A DNA stretch of 43,894 nt from a virus, in the IMG/VR virus record IMGVR_UViG_3300031616_000013, positions 1-43,894 of that record. One strand, written 5' to 3'. The translations under genes and the position numbers were made by a program. The notes beneath the pieces are model-generated. The model made no database searches, had not been told where the DNA came from, and saw only the letters and a program-made list of their open reading frames with translations. Shown in pieces: positions 1-7,337 of the stretch (positions are counted from its first letter, which is position 1; each line of letters opens with the position of its first letter).

Positions 1-1
1 T

Positions 2-127
2 GGACGAGCATGAGATGTATCTTGAATGGCATGACGCCGAGGTCAAGAACTTCGGCGGTAATGAGTGGGCAGCGTGGTCGAGGCCGAAGGCCGCCCGCAA
101 GAAACTGATTTCCGGCATCCTCAAGAT
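2..127. repeat. Terminal direct repeat, left copy
   Basis: These 126 bases are identical to 43769-43894; base 1 (t) already differs from 43768 (c). The repeat lies inside one reading frame that runs across the junction, so it is the overlap of a circular assembly rather than a functional long terminal repeat. It implies a circular or circularly permuted genome of 43,768 unique bases. Confidence 0.95.
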
Positions 128-707
128 CAAGGTGCCGCTGATTTTCACGTTCCGGGCGCGCGAGAAGACCAAGCAGAACCCGGAAGCCAAGAACAAGCAG
201 GACAAGATCATCAACATCGGCTGGCAGCCCATCGCGCCGCTTGAGATCGTCCACACCTTGGATCTGGCGTGCCTGCTGCCACCGCGCGCCGATGGCGTGC
301 CGATGTGGAAGTCCGACAAGATCGGCGAGGATTTTGTGCTCAAACTTCCGAACTACCTCGCGCCGTATATCAAGGATGGCGCCGCGCTCAACCCGCAGAC
401 GGGCGCGGCGTTCGCGCGGTGGGCGCGAGGAGATTCCTTTTCGTCGCAGGCTGGAACCCGAGCGACGGAATCTGACGCGGGCCCGGCCTCAACCCACAGC
501 CCCACGGCCGGGCCCGCTGATGATGCTCCGACGCTCGCAGAATGCGACATCGCTCTCGATCTAGCTGCGAGAGCAGGCAGCGCCACGCTGGCCGAATGCT
601 GGAAGACAATTCCGAAGGAACATAAGCCGACGCTCAAGGCCGCGCTAGATCGCAGGCATAAGCCGACAGCGGCGCAGGCCGATCAACAATCGCTAATTGG
701 GAATTAA
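3..707 (+). CDS. Sak4-like recombination ATPase, C-terminal part (continues from 43473)
   Basis: This is the C-terminal 234 residues of a 333-residue protein whose start is at 43473; the codon at base 3 is Asp100 and Met104 is at 15. The Walker A and B motifs are in the other fragment. This part carries the rest of the RecA-like ATPase core (strand PLIFTFRAREK, then a patch recalling phage AAA_24/Sak4 proteins) and a low-complexity Ala/Pro/Ser tail from about residue 245. Phage Sak4-type ATPases act in single-strand annealing recombination in the cytoplasm. The gene lies one base downstream of a PD-(D/E)XK exonuclease gene, the usual partner. An alternative is another phage RecA-fold ATPase. 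Confidence 0.8.
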   Translation, partial: DEHEMYLEWHDAEVKNFGGNEWAAWSRPKAARKKLISGILKIKVPLIFTFRAREKTKQNPEAKNKQDKIINIGWQPIAPLEIVHTLDLACLLPPRADGVPMWKSDKIGEDFVLKLPNYLAPYIKDGAALNPQTGAAFARWARGDSFSSQAGTRATESDAGPASTHSPTAGPADDAPTLAECDIALDLAARAGSATLAECWKTIPKEHKPTLKAALDRRHKPTAAQADQQSLIGN

Positions 708-712
708 AGCAT

Positions 713-958
713 ATGGCCGACTCAAAAGCTTCTAGAGGAGCTGTTTTACAGTTTGAATTTGATGTTGCCCGCATGAAGTCTATGACGCGGGAAACGTCGT
801 CCGGAACAAATACTACAAAAAGGCCATACAGCCTCTCTCTCGATGTCGTGCGCGGGGCCTTGCAAGACGTAATCGAAAACGGTGGGACGTTAGTTGTCGT
901 GGCTGGGGACAAGACCATCACTGTAGTTCAGCGACCGGATGCAGACAATCTTGATTAG
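713..958 (+). CDS. Hypothetical protein, 81 aa
   Basis: Not recognised. It starts 5 bases after the Sak4-like gene. The protein is soluble, with a Ser/Thr/Lys-rich N-terminal half and a C-terminal half that looks like a small alpha/beta fold (helix DVVRGALQDVIENGG, then strands TLVVVAGDKTITVVQ). Its position right behind the recombination ATPase suggests co-expression, but no function can be assigned. Confidence 0.7.
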   Translation: MADSKASRGAVLQFEFDVARMKSMTRETSSGTNTTKRPYSLSLDVVRGALQDVIENGGTLVVVAGDKTITVVQRPDADNLD

Positions 959-988
959 CTTTAATGCCCCGATAGAGAGAGACAAGCC

Positions 989-1744
989 ATGAGCCGGGAA
1001 GAGATCGCGCGGATTATCGACGAACATGCGTTCGATACCGTCAAGATGCACGGTAGGCATAATGCGTCGGAACAAGCCGTTCGTAGCCTCGATTATGCGC
1101 TTATGCGAGCTGACAAGATCCTCGCCCTCTCCGCTCAGGGAGATCCGGTCGCATGGCTGTACGAAACTTGGTGCGGTGAAAATGCTTGGTCACAGCGTTA
1201 TACAGACGCTGAACCATCGAAGAATAGCTGGACGCGGAACATCCGCCCGCTCTACCTTGCCGCCCTCCCGAGTTCACCCGCGCCGATCGAGCAAGAGTTG
1301 GTCGACAGCCAAATTGCTCGGGCTCATGCGCAAGACGCCGAAATTTCAAAGGCAGAGGTCGAGTTTTTCGATCATCTCCGAAGTTCACCCGCGCCATCAC
1401 TAGCGCCTCACAACTCCGGTGAGCGTATGCCCCAGAGTGATCCGGCATTAGGCACGGGTGATCCGATCGGATTTTGTCAAGAGCATGTTTTGAATTTCGG
1501 CAAATTGGGATGCCCAAAATGCCGCGACGCAATGAATCTTGATCGAATTATCAAGGCCCATCTTCCGGCTCAACCGGGTGAAGCTATCTTCGCGGAATGC
1601 GCCGAGATCGCGCTGGAGCATGTGGGGGAATACACTTATTATTGGAGGAGTTACGACCGAGCCTGCCGCGATATCGCCGAGGCCATCAAGCTGCGAGCAT
1701 CGAACCGCAAGACGATGGATGCGATCGCAGATGCAGCTTTATGA
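989..1744 (+). CDS. Ea22-like accessory protein with Cys/His motif, 251 aa
   Basis: The start follows a GAGAGAGA purine run. The middle carries PVAWLYETW (about residues 52-60) and later NIRPLYLAALP, the PVAW...PLY pattern of Ea22-type phage early proteins. A C-x2-H...C-x2-C group (CQEH...CPKC, about 163-179) could bind zinc. The DNA word AGTTCACCCGCGCC occurs at 1270 and 1382, so the Pro/Ser-rich middle looks partly duplicated. Ea22-type proteins are variable accessory proteins without a defined reaction. The family link rests on the short motif. Confidence 0.65.
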   Translation: MSREEIARIIDEHAFDTVKMHGRHNASEQAVRSLDYALMRADKILALSAQGDPVAWLYETWCGENAWSQRYTDAEPSKNSWTRNIRPLYLAALPSSPAPIEQELVDSQIARAHAQDAEISKAEVEFFDHLRSSPAPSLAPHNSGERMPQSDPALGTGDPIGFCQEHVLNFGKLGCPKCRDAMNLDRIIKAHLPAQPGEAIFAECAEIALEHVGEYTYYWRSYDRACRDIAEAIKLRASNRKTMDAIADAAL

Positions 1745-1762
1745 AGCCTTAAGGAGAACGAC

Positions 1763-2215
1763 GTGAGCGACCTGACTGAGCGACTGCGGATCTGGCCTGC
1801 CGGTTATGGCGAAGACACGATGTCATCGACTGTCGTCGGCAAACTTATGAGAGAGGCCGCCGACGAGATCGCGCGCCTCCGCGCGGCGAAGACAGCCGCG
1901 CTGAAACTCGCCGACGAACGCGCGATCGAGGCCGTGGAGCTACGGGCGCAATTGCATGCGGCCGAGAAGCGCACATCTGAGTTTTTCGACGAGGCCGCTG
2001 CACAGGTCGGTAAAGCTATGCGCGCGGAGGGCCAACTGGCGAGCGCCAGGAAGGCACTGGAGGTGGCGTTGCGCTGGTTTGACTCCGGAGATTTCGTGCC
2101 TTTCGTGAATGGCGAGAAATATAGCCGTGATGAAGTAAGAATCGGCCCGGTTACGCAAAGGGTCTTCGACGATATCCGGACGGCGTTAACTGACGAAGAA
2201 AGAAACTCGAAATGA
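1763..2215 (+). CDS. Coiled-coil phage protein, 150 aa
   Basis: GTG start with AAGGAG at 1751-1756. The opening MSDLTERLR and the phrase LMREAADEIARLRA are typical of a widespread group of small phage proteins. Residues 30-95 are long Ala/Glu/Arg-rich helix, probably coiled coil. The gene overlaps the next start by four bases (ATGA), indicating translational coupling. Role unknown. Confidence 0.75.
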   Translation: MSDLTERLRIWPAGYGEDTMSSTVVGKLMREAADEIARLRAAKTAALKLADERAIEAVELRAQLHAAEKRTSEFFDEAAAQVGKAMRAEGQLASARKALEVALRWFDSGDFVPFVNGEKYSRDEVRIGPVTQRVFDDIRTALTDEERNSK

Positions 2216-2409
2216 CCATTCAACTGCATTTGGTCGATCGGCTCCGCGGCATCCACTCAGCGCTAGACGACGCGCTCGGCGACTCAGATATAACGCACAT
2301 CGAGGACGACGAAGACATGCGCGACGATTACCCGGTCCAGTGGGCGGCTCAAAAGCTCGCGGAGGTAATTTCAGAGTTAACTTCTGCTTACCGAAAGGAT
2401 TTCGAATGA
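2212..2409 (+). CDS. Hypothetical acidic protein, 65 aa
   Basis: Overlaps both neighbours by four bases (ATGA at 2212 and again at 2406), so it is part of a coupled chain. The protein is helical and acidic, with the cluster HIEDDEDMRDD near residue 30. No domain recognised. Confidence 0.7.
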   Translation: MTIQLHLVDRLRGIHSALDDALGDSDITHIEDDEDMRDDYPVQWAAQKLAEVISELTSAYRKDFE

Positions 2410-2777
2410 GCGATTATGTGCGCTGCAAGAGTTGCGGTGAATGGGGATGGACGGGAGAGCTTGCCGGTAGGTATGGCGCCCATTCGTGCCCTCCGATTTG
2501 GGAGGCCAGAATACTCGAAACAAAATGGGAAAATGACTGGACAGAGGTCCACGCCAGAGATGCCGAGGACGCGGCAAGCAGATTCTGCGAACGCTACGAC
2601 AGCGACGGTGAATATTCCATCATCCAAGATGGGGGAGCCGAGGTCGAGGTCCGCAAGCTTGGCGAAGACGAAATAACGCAGGTTGAGATTTCGGCCGAGT
2701 CGGTGCCGACATACTACGCGCATGCTCGCCGACCTGAGCCGGTAAATCCAGAGTTAAAGACCGCAGAAGGCAAGTGA
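2406..2777 (+). CDS. Zinc-ribbon-like hypothetical protein, 123 aa
   Basis: The chosen ATG at 2406 overlaps the upstream stop; a longer frame from 2340 would run through the upstream gene. The N-terminus has CKSCGEWGW followed by H-S-C, a possible Cys3His zinc site. The rest is acidic and mixed alpha/beta. A metal-binding regulatory or structural role is possible, but nothing more can be said. Confidence 0.7.
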   Translation: MSDYVRCKSCGEWGWTGELAGRYGAHSCPPIWEARILETKWENDWTEVHARDAEDAASRFCERYDSDGEYSIIQDGGAEVEVRKLGEDEITQVEISAESVPTYYAHARRPEPVNPELKTAEGK

Positions 2778-3220
2778 TGGCTACTCTCTGGAATCGCGCC
2801 ACCCCATCGCAGTATAGGATGCTCCGTGCCATCGCCGGAGCCGTCCTTAATACTTGCGATCATCACAAAATTCCTCGCGATAGATATTTTGCCCGTGGCG
2901 TTGCAAAGCGGGCTGTAGGGACGCTGACGGCTCAATGGCCTGATGTGTTGGCGGCGGAGGCCATCCGTCGTCAAAATGGTTTGCGTGACAGACTGATCTC
3001 GCGCAATCCACGGGGCTCTCACGCTACGCAAGGGCTCCCGAAAGGGGACAGTCTCAGGTTACTAAGGCTGTCCCCAATTCGGTTTGCATGGAAGCGGTAC
3101 GCGGCGGGGATGTGGAAGATCAAGCACGAAGGAACGCCAGAGCAATTCGCTGCACATATCCGCGTGCTTCAATTGCTCGACCAAGCACAGCGCGAACTAG
3201 ATTCGTTGTACACCACTTAA
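2777..3220 (+). CDS. Conserved phage hypothetical protein, 147 aa
   Basis: ATG at 2777 is preferred over GTG at 2774 because the AGAAGG at 2764-2769 is then well spaced; it overlaps the upstream stop by one base. The N-terminal block (LWNRATPSQYRMLRAIAGAV) resembles short phage proteins from alphaproteobacterial phages that I cannot name. An unusual strong inverted repeat (3044-3075) sits inside the frame and encodes KGDSLRLLRLSP. Function unknown. Confidence 0.7.
   Translation: MATLWNRATPSQYRMLRAIAGAVLNTCDHHKIPRDRYFARGVAKRAVGTLTAQWPDVLAAEAIRRQNGLRDRLISRNPRGSHATQGLPKGDSLRLLRLSPIRFAWKRYAAGMWKIKHEGTPEQFAAHIRVLQLLDQAQRELDSLYTT
3044..3075 (+). repeat. Inverted repeat GGGGACAG/CTGTCCCC inside a gene
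   Basis: GGGGACAG at 3044-3051 pairs perfectly with CTGTCCCC at 3068-3075 across a 16-base loop that has one further CT/AG pairing. It looks like REP-type palindromes that accompany REP-associated transposases in bacterial genomes, but no transposase is present and there is no U-run for termination. Confidence 0.6.
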
Positions 3221-3228
3221 GGAAAGCT

Positions 3229-3282
3229 TGTAACATTTCGTGATTACGCGGCAGTTGCGTATACGCGGAAACAGCGTATGGT
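3229..3282 (+). promoter_or_regulatory. Rightward promoter with upstream element TGTAACATTTCGTGAT
   Basis: The 16-base element lies at 3229-3244. A -35-like TTGCGT is at 3255-3260 and a -10-like TATGGT at 3277-3282, with a 16-base spacer. The same element, the same 26-base offset to the -35 and the same 16-base spacer recur at 37231-37284. Transcription would start near 3289, ahead of the ATG at 3310. The element sits where an activator or UP-type contact would be. Confidence 0.6.
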
Positions 3283-3309
3283 GTGCCTACCGAAGCGGAG
3301 CCAAGCAAA

Positions 3310-3552
3310 ATGACCATCATCGCAAGCAACCAGCAAGTTTCCCCCGGCGTCTACGCCCGCACAGTGCAGGATGACGCAGGCTTGCCGATTGAGTTCATGA
3401 AGGCCAATGCCGCTCGCATCGATCGCGCTTATGCCGCTGGTGAGCCGATCTGGATGATCGTTGCCGAACTCAAGATGGTTCGCGAGATCCAACCCACTTG
3501 GCGGCCCACCAAGACACCCCGCGCTCTGGCCTCTCGCGTGGTGCTTCGATGA
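3310..3552 (+). CDS. Hypothetical protein, 80 aa
   Basis: ATG at 3310 is chosen over GTG at 3283 because the predicted promoter starts transcription between them. The protein has a short N-terminal strand region and a helix with the phrase AYAAGEPIWMIVAELKMVREI, which could be part of a helix-turn-helix. It overlaps the next gene by ATGA. First gene of the distal accessory unit; function unknown. Confidence 0.65.
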   Translation: MTIIASNQQVSPGVYARTVQDDAGLPIEFMKANAARIDRAYAAGEPIWMIVAELKMVREIQPTWRPTKTPRALASRVVLR

Positions 3553-3938
3553 GCAACCGCACCAACGAGGAACTATTGGCACTTCATTGGGCTGGCAAAG
3601 CTTGCCCAAAGTCTGATGATGCTCGGTTGCGTAATTTGATCCGCGCTCATTACGCTAATGAGATGGTCGCAAAAATTGAGACGGAAAGGCTTCGGGATGC
3701 TCTAAAGCCATTTGCCGATTATGCTGAGTACATCGCAACGGAAAGACCTGGTTGGGACCACGACGAATTTTATTTCTCTGGGCAACCAAGCCAAATGCCA
3801 AAGTTGGGAGCGTTTCGACGCGCTCATGAAGTTATTCGGAAACAGGATGGCATGTGCCCTCAATGCAAGGGTGTGGGCTGGATAGATTGCCTTCCTGCTG
3901 AGACGTGCACTCTGTGTAAGGGAAAAAAATTCATATGA
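3549..3938 (+). CDS. DnaJ-type zinc-finger protein, 129 aa
   Basis: The N-terminal two thirds is helical and unrecognised. The C-terminus carries two CxxCxG modules (CPQCKGVGW and CTLCKGKKF), as in one zinc site of the DnaJ/RNHCP cysteine-rich domain. There is no J-domain HPD motif, so it is not a co-chaperone. Small phage proteins with a lone CxxCxG pair are common. It overlaps the next start. Confidence 0.7.
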   Translation: MSNRTNEELLALHWAGKACPKSDDARLRNLIRAHYANEMVAKIETERLRDALKPFADYAEYIATERPGWDHDEFYFSGQPSQMPKLGAFRRAHEVIRKQDGMCPQCKGVGWIDCLPAETCTLCKGKKFI

Positions 3939-4126
3939 CGCCCACCCAATACAAAGCCGCCCTAAAGGCGCTGGAGTTATCCCAGGAGCGCGCGGGGGAT
4001 TGGCTGGGCATCGGCCGCAGAACGTCCCAGGGATACGCGCTGGGCGAATATCCAGTGCCTGAACCAGTAGCTAAGCTACTACGACTTTGCATCAAGCTGG
4101 CGTTGAACCCGGATGACGTGAAATGA
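3935..4126 (+). CDS. Small helix-turn-helix DNA-binding protein, 63 aa
   Basis: MTPTQYKAALKALELSQERA followed by DWLGIGRRTSQGYALGEYPVP is a compact XRE-like HTH (helix 2 about 13-22, recognition helix about 27-36) with the phrase PVPEPVAKLLRLC after it. Proteins of this size in phage early regions are probable transcriptional regulators or Cro-like proteins. Coupled to the upstream gene by ATGA. Confidence 0.75.
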   Translation: MTPTQYKAALKALELSQERAGDWLGIGRRTSQGYALGEYPVPEPVAKLLRLCIKLALNPDDVK

Positions 4127-4163
4127 TCGACTGTCCTGAGACCGAACGAAAGGGAAAACGACG

Positions 4164-4271
4164 ATGCTGAACATGGTTGCCGGGTTGATGTTCAATTTTG
4201 GGATACTCGGCGCGCTACTTTGCGTGTGTATCTCACTGATCGGCTTTGCCCTAGGCGGGAGGGTTGCGTGA
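4164..4271 (+). CDS. Single-span membrane peptide, 35 aa
   Basis: ATG at 4164 behind GAAAGGGAAA. The product is nearly all one hydrophobic helix (residues 3-30: VAGLMFNFGILGALLCVCIS...) ending GGRVA. The stop overlaps the next ATG (TGATG). A likely inner-membrane micropeptide; early phage membrane peptides often alter host functions, but no role is shown. Confidence 0.6.
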   Translation: MLNMVAGLMFNFGILGALLCVCISLIGFALGGRVA

Positions 4272-4522
4272 TGACAAATGCAATCAACGATCTGGTGGAA
4301 CATGAATGGCGCGAAGGCGTCAGCGCGGGCGCTGCGGCTAGGCAGATCTGCCGCAGCCTTGATCCTTCGTCCCCTCTCAAGCTGCTGCTTGAGGCAATGC
4401 TTTCCGACGCCAACGAAGCGGCCAATGACAGGGCCACCATCCTGAACGAAATTCAGGAGTTTGATCAGAACTTCGGCAAACAGCTGCGGCTGGCAAGCTT
4501 CAACCGGATCAATCATCGCTAA
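4271..4522 (+). CDS. Hypothetical helical protein, 83 aa
   Basis: The ATG at 4271 overlaps the preceding stop; the longer frame from 4220 would overlay the membrane-peptide gene. The sequence is all helix, with EHEWREGVSAGAAARQICRS recalling an HTH-like or helical-bundle motif. No family recognised. Confidence 0.65.
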   Translation: MTNAINDLVEHEWREGVSAGAAARQICRSLDPSSPLKLLLEAMLSDANEAANDRATILNEIQEFDQNFGKQLRLASFNRINHR

Positions 4523-4538
4523 CCATCGGGTAATGCAT

Positions 4539-4721
4539 ATGGGCTGGATCATCGTCACCAGGAATCCACGCAGTCAAAAGCTCGTCGTCATCCACAACGA
4601 CAACTATGATGACGTTTTGGAGTTTGGAACTGAAAGCGAAGCCAACGCTGTCGCCATGACTATCCCAGTCTGTGAAGCTTGGGGATTCGAGGCGATCGAA
4701 ATACCTCTAACCTCGGGTTAA
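4539..4721 (+). CDS. Hypothetical protein, 60 aa
   Basis: ATG at 4539 has GGG at 4528-4530 at a usable distance; ATG at 4533 in frame is the alternative. A small alpha/beta protein: strands WIIVTRN and KLVVIHN, then an acidic stretch and EAWGFEAIEIPL. Resembles many small phage proteins of unknown role. It stops 15 bases before the DpdA-like gene. Confidence 0.6.
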   Translation: MGWIIVTRNPRSQKLVVIHNDNYDDVLEFGTESEANAVAMTIPVCEAWGFEAIEIPLTSG

Positions 4722-4736
4722 GGAAAGCATCGAGTG

Positions 4737-5465
4737 ATGTTCTACGTCGGCCTCCATCAGCCCAGCGATGCGAAGCATTTTGACCATGCTTTCGTGAGCG
4801 TGAACCGCATCCGCGGTCGCAAAAAGGCTATCGGCGCCGGCGCATGGATCATGGACAGTGGCGCGTTTACCGAGATCGCCACGCATGGCCATTACCGCTC
4901 ATCGATAGCTGAGTACGCCGCGGAGATCAACCGATGGGCCGATGACCCAACTCTCATTGCTGCGGTTGCCCAGGATTACATGTGCGAGCCGTTCATTCTC
5001 GCCAAGACTGGATTGACGGTCGAAGAACACCAACGTCTCACGATCGAGCGCTATGATGCGCTGGTCGCTCTCGTAGATCCGCGTGTCTATGTGATGCCGG
5101 TTCTTCAGGGTTACACCGTCTCGGATTACCTGCGCCATATCGAGATGTACGGCCATCGGCTGAAGTTCGGCGCCTATGTTGGCGTGGGATCTATCTGCAA
5201 GCGAAATACCGACATCGGGCAGATTGAGCAGATTTTGACAGCCATCAAACGCGCTCGTCCTGATTTGCTGCTGCACGGCTTTGGGCTCAAGACTACGGCC
5301 CTGAGTTCCTATGTCGTTCAAGACTGCCTGCACTCAGCGGATTCGATGGCGTGGTCTTTTGCAGCTCGGCGGCAAGGTCGTAACGCGAATGATTGGAGAG
5401 AGGCCAAGGCATTCATCGAACGGATCAGGGTCAAGCCTACTCAATTGACGATGGAGTTCGCATGA
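4737..5465 (+). CDS. dpdA: DpdA-like (TGT-superfamily) deazapurine DNA base-exchange protein, 242 aa
   Basis: The TGT superfamily swaps guanine for a 7-deazaguanine in tRNA; phage DpdA members do this in DNA, which protects it from restriction. Seen here: WIMDSGAFTE with Asp40 matching the DSGG base-recognition motif, AQDYMCEP, GVGSICKR (149-156), HGFG (180-183) and SADSMAW, whose Asp202 fits the nucleophile position. The opening FYVGLHQPSDA is typical of short phage DpdA-like proteins. ATG at 4737 (AAGGAAAG at 4720-4727) is preferred; GTG at 4734 is possible. No preQ0 synthesis gene (FolE, QueD, QueE or QueC type) is present, so the deazapurine would come from the host. ATGA overlap with the AP2-like gene follows. 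Confidence 0.82.
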   Translation: MFYVGLHQPSDAKHFDHAFVSVNRIRGRKKAIGAGAWIMDSGAFTEIATHGHYRSSIAEYAAEINRWADDPTLIAAVAQDYMCEPFILAKTGLTVEEHQRLTIERYDALVALVDPRVYVMPVLQGYTVSDYLRHIEMYGHRLKFGAYVGVGSICKRNTDIGQIEQILTAIKRARPDLLLHGFGLKTTALSSYVVQDCLHSADSMAWSFAARRQGRNANDWREAKAFIERIRVKPTQLTMEFA

Positions 5466-5650
5466 ACAAGCACGGATTCACCGGGATCAGAAAGCGTTGC
5501 AGTCCGCAACACTGGCGCAAGCCCTACTATGCTCGCATTAGCCTCGGCGCCGATCGATTCAAATACAGTCGAAATGTTTCGACAGCAGAAGAAGCGGCAG
5601 CAGAGTATGAGAGACTGAAGACCGAGCGTCAGCAGCAAAAACAGTCTTAA
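5462..5650 (+). CDS. AP2-like DNA-binding protein, 62 aa
   Basis: The start at 5462 overlaps the stop of the DpdA-like gene. The sequence GFTGIRKR...YYARISLG...STAEEAAAEYERLK follows the AP2 domain order: three strands with G-[FY]-x-G-[VI]-R, then ARI, then the TAEEAA-Y helix. In phages AP2 domains usually accompany HNH endonucleases; this one stands alone. Tight coupling to dpdA suggests joint expression and perhaps DNA targeting, which is inference. Confidence 0.75.
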   Translation: MNKHGFTGIRKRCSPQHWRKPYYARISLGADRFKYSRNVSTAEEAAAEYERLKTERQQQKQS

Positions 5651-5671
5651 CGCGTCGTCAGGGAGAATAGC

Positions 5672-5893
5672 ATGAGCAATCGAACGATGCTTGAGATCAA
5701 CCATGACCACTACCCGAATTCAAAAGCGCAGGAACAGGCGTGGCTTGTCAACATGCTGGCTTACCTCCGATCCGGCAACCCGCGAAATCTGCCGCACGGC
5801 GTCACGTTCTTCAACGTGCGACATCACTCGGACAAATGCCCTCTTGGAGAGCCGCCATTCGGCTGGAACAACGAAAAGCCAAATCCGCTTTAA
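5672..5893 (+). CDS. Conserved phage hypothetical protein, 73 aa
   Basis: Good GGGAG ribosome site just before ATG 5672. MSNRTMLEINHD followed by helix EQAWLVNMLAYLRSG and a His/Cys-containing tail (RHHSDKCPLGEPPFGW). A small phage protein type I recognise only as uncharacterised. A metal site (H-H...C) is possible. Confidence 0.7.
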   Translation: MSNRTMLEINHDHYPNSKAQEQAWLVNMLAYLRSGNPRNLPHGVTFFNVRHHSDKCPLGEPPFGWNNEKPNPL

Positions 5894-5906
5894 TAGGTAG
5901 TTAACG

Positions 5907-6083
5907 ATGGATTGGCTAAAGAACAGGTTTTGTCCGAAGTGCGGAGGCGAGGGCTGGCTATGGGGCCATGAGCTATACGAATATCATGGTGATGGGTCGC
6001 CACGCATGGATGATACGAGATATCCGTGCGACCACGCATGCCACTTCGATGACAGCATTATTCAGCAGATAAAGCAGGATTGA
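5907..6083 (+). CDS. Zinc-ribbon micro-protein, 58 aa
   Basis: Short frame starting at ATG 5907. It has CPKCGGEGW near residue 9 and CDHAC near residue 41, a plausible four-Cys (plus His) zinc ribbon, with an acidic middle. It stops one base before the next ATG, so it belongs to the same run. No function known. Confidence 0.6.
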   Translation: MDWLKNRFCPKCGGEGWLWGHELYEYHGDGSPRMDDTRYPCDHACHFDDSIIQQIKQD

Positions 6084-6084
6084 A

Positions 6085-6264
6085 ATGCAGCAGTCCCATG
6101 AACAGCTAAAGCAGAACTCCGAAATTGCAGCGCTGGTAATTGTCTCGATAGAGCGAACAAATTGGTCAGACGACCCTCTCACTTGGCAAGAAAAGCGCGT
6201 CATCGACATGGCCGTGTCAGCCGTTCTGCACGACATCCGAGACGGAAAGATTATTGTTCTTTAA
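6085..6264 (+). CDS. Hypothetical helical protein, 59 aa
   Basis: ATG at 6085, one base after the previous stop. Predicted helical (QLKQNSEIAALVIVSIERT and EKRVIDMAVSAVLHDIRDG). No cysteine motif, no membrane segment, no family recognised. Spacing and codon use agree with a real gene. Confidence 0.55.
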   Translation: MQQSHEQLKQNSEIAALVIVSIERTNWSDDPLTWQEKRVIDMAVSAVLHDIRDGKIIVL

Positions 6265-6285
6265 CATCACACACAGGTAACCGAC

Positions 6286-6504
6286 ATGGACGACGATCAG
6301 CTTGCTGCCTATCTCGGAATACCGAGCGACCACCCGATGAAGGTGACCGTCATCAAATCCCTGTCACCTGAGAAGCGGGCTTGTTATGATCGCATGGCGA
6401 GCCTGGAGACCGAATTGCGGTTATGGCAGGATGGGCTAGGACCGAAGCCGAACGTCATGATTGACACCGAGCGCAGCACGCGGCGGCGGAAGGGTTGGCG
6501 GTAA
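6286..6504 (+). CDS. Hypothetical protein, 72 aa
   Basis: CAGGTAACC precedes ATG 6286. Acidic N-terminus (MDDDQLAAYLGIP), a long helix (ACYDRMASLETELRLWQDG) and a basic C-terminal tail (TERSTRRRKGW). The tail could touch nucleic acid. Not recognised. Confidence 0.65.
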   Translation: MDDDQLAAYLGIPSDHPMKVTVIKSLSPEKRACYDRMASLETELRLWQDGLGPKPNVMIDTERSTRRRKGWR

Positions 6505-6506
6505 CG

Positions 6507-6680
6507 ATGACCAAAAGCAAAGAAAACCAACGCCATTGCCCGAGCTGCAATGCCGTCGATCTCGTAGTCGATCAGGGCGTTATTTCCTGCAAGGATTGCG
6601 GACGAATTCTTGAAGCCGGTCGACACGATGGTACTGCGGTCGTAGATCCTTTGTGGGCGGCATCGGCAGAGCAGCATTAA
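6507..6680 (+). CDS. Zinc-ribbon protein, 57 aa
   Basis: ATG at 6507 is chosen; the frame opens slightly earlier but overlaps the previous gene. CPSCNA (residue 9) and CKDCGR (residue 26) make a classical rubredoxin/TFIIS-like four-Cys zinc ribbon. Such small ribbons in phages often bind nucleic acid or RNA polymerase, which is not shown here. Confidence 0.65.
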   Translation: MTKSKENQRHCPSCNAVDLVVDQGVISCKDCGRILEAGRHDGTAVVDPLWAASAEQH

Positions 6681-6697
6681 CGGTGAGATAGCGAAAG

Positions 6698-6955
6698 ATG
6701 CGTGAAAACTTCGACTACGTTACAATGGATACCTACTCTGCCGACATGGCTGAGAGCACGCAACGCGCTCTCAGCGTCATAGAATCATTGAAACGTCGGA
6801 CTGAGGCTGCGGAGAACTTGGTTGCCATGCTGGTCCTCGCAGCCGGCGGCAAGATCGAAATTCACGACTATGATCTTTATGACCAGAAGCCAATTCATCT
6901 GGAGACATGGCGCAATGCCGCCGACATGTCTTTCATCTGGGAGGCTTCGCGCTAA
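6698..6955 (+). CDS. Hypothetical protein, 85 aa; last rightward gene
   Basis: The last gene of the rightward early run; it ends four bases before the convergent stop of the late operon at 6960, with no terminator hairpin visible between. Central helix (TQRALSVIESLKRRTEAAENLVAML) and a C-terminal block with Asp/Tyr/Trp. Not recognised. Confidence 0.65.
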   Translation: MRENFDYVTMDTYSADMAESTQRALSVIESLKRRTEAAENLVAMLVLAAGGKIEIHDYDLYDQKPIHLETWRNAADMSFIWEASR

Positions 6956-6959
6956 TAAG

Positions 6960-7337
6960 CTATAACCGCCGTCGGAAGCGCGCGGATAACCACCGAATTG
7001 GAACCATAGACTGCGCGACGTGGCTCCAATAACCATTGCCGTTTCCGTTCAATGGTGTCTGGTGGTAGAGCGATACGATGTTCACGCCAAGGATGAGGAC
7101 TCCGGCCCAGATGAGGCCGACGACATCCCACGATGGATGCCAGAACGAGAGCAACGCTCGCACCGCGGTGAGGAATAGATATAGTTGCCCAATTGCAAAG
7201 ACCCCCCTGCGTGTCCATGATACCCAGTCACGATCACGTCGTACGATCGAGAAATCAACCTGTCGTATGACGACCTCAAGCACTACCATCTCGATACCGG
7301 CCGAGATCGCGTACACGTATAGGACCATATCATTCAT
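6960..7337 (-). CDS. Membrane protein, 125 aa; last late gene
   Basis: Hydrophobic spans around residues 4-24, 45-65 and 70-92, with Arg-rich loops between (IVRRDRDWVSWTRRG) and a basic tail. It overlaps the upstream membrane gene by eight bases and is the distal gene of the lysis/export cluster. A holin or antiholin partner is possible from position and size, but no family motif was seen. Confidence 0.65.
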   Translation of the reverse strand: MNDMVLYVYAISAGIEMVVLEVVIRQVDFSIVRRDRDWVSWTRRGVFAIGQLYLFLTAVRALLSFWHPSWDVVGLIWAGVLILGVNIVSLYHQTPLNGNGNGYWSHVAQSMVPIRWLSARFRRRL

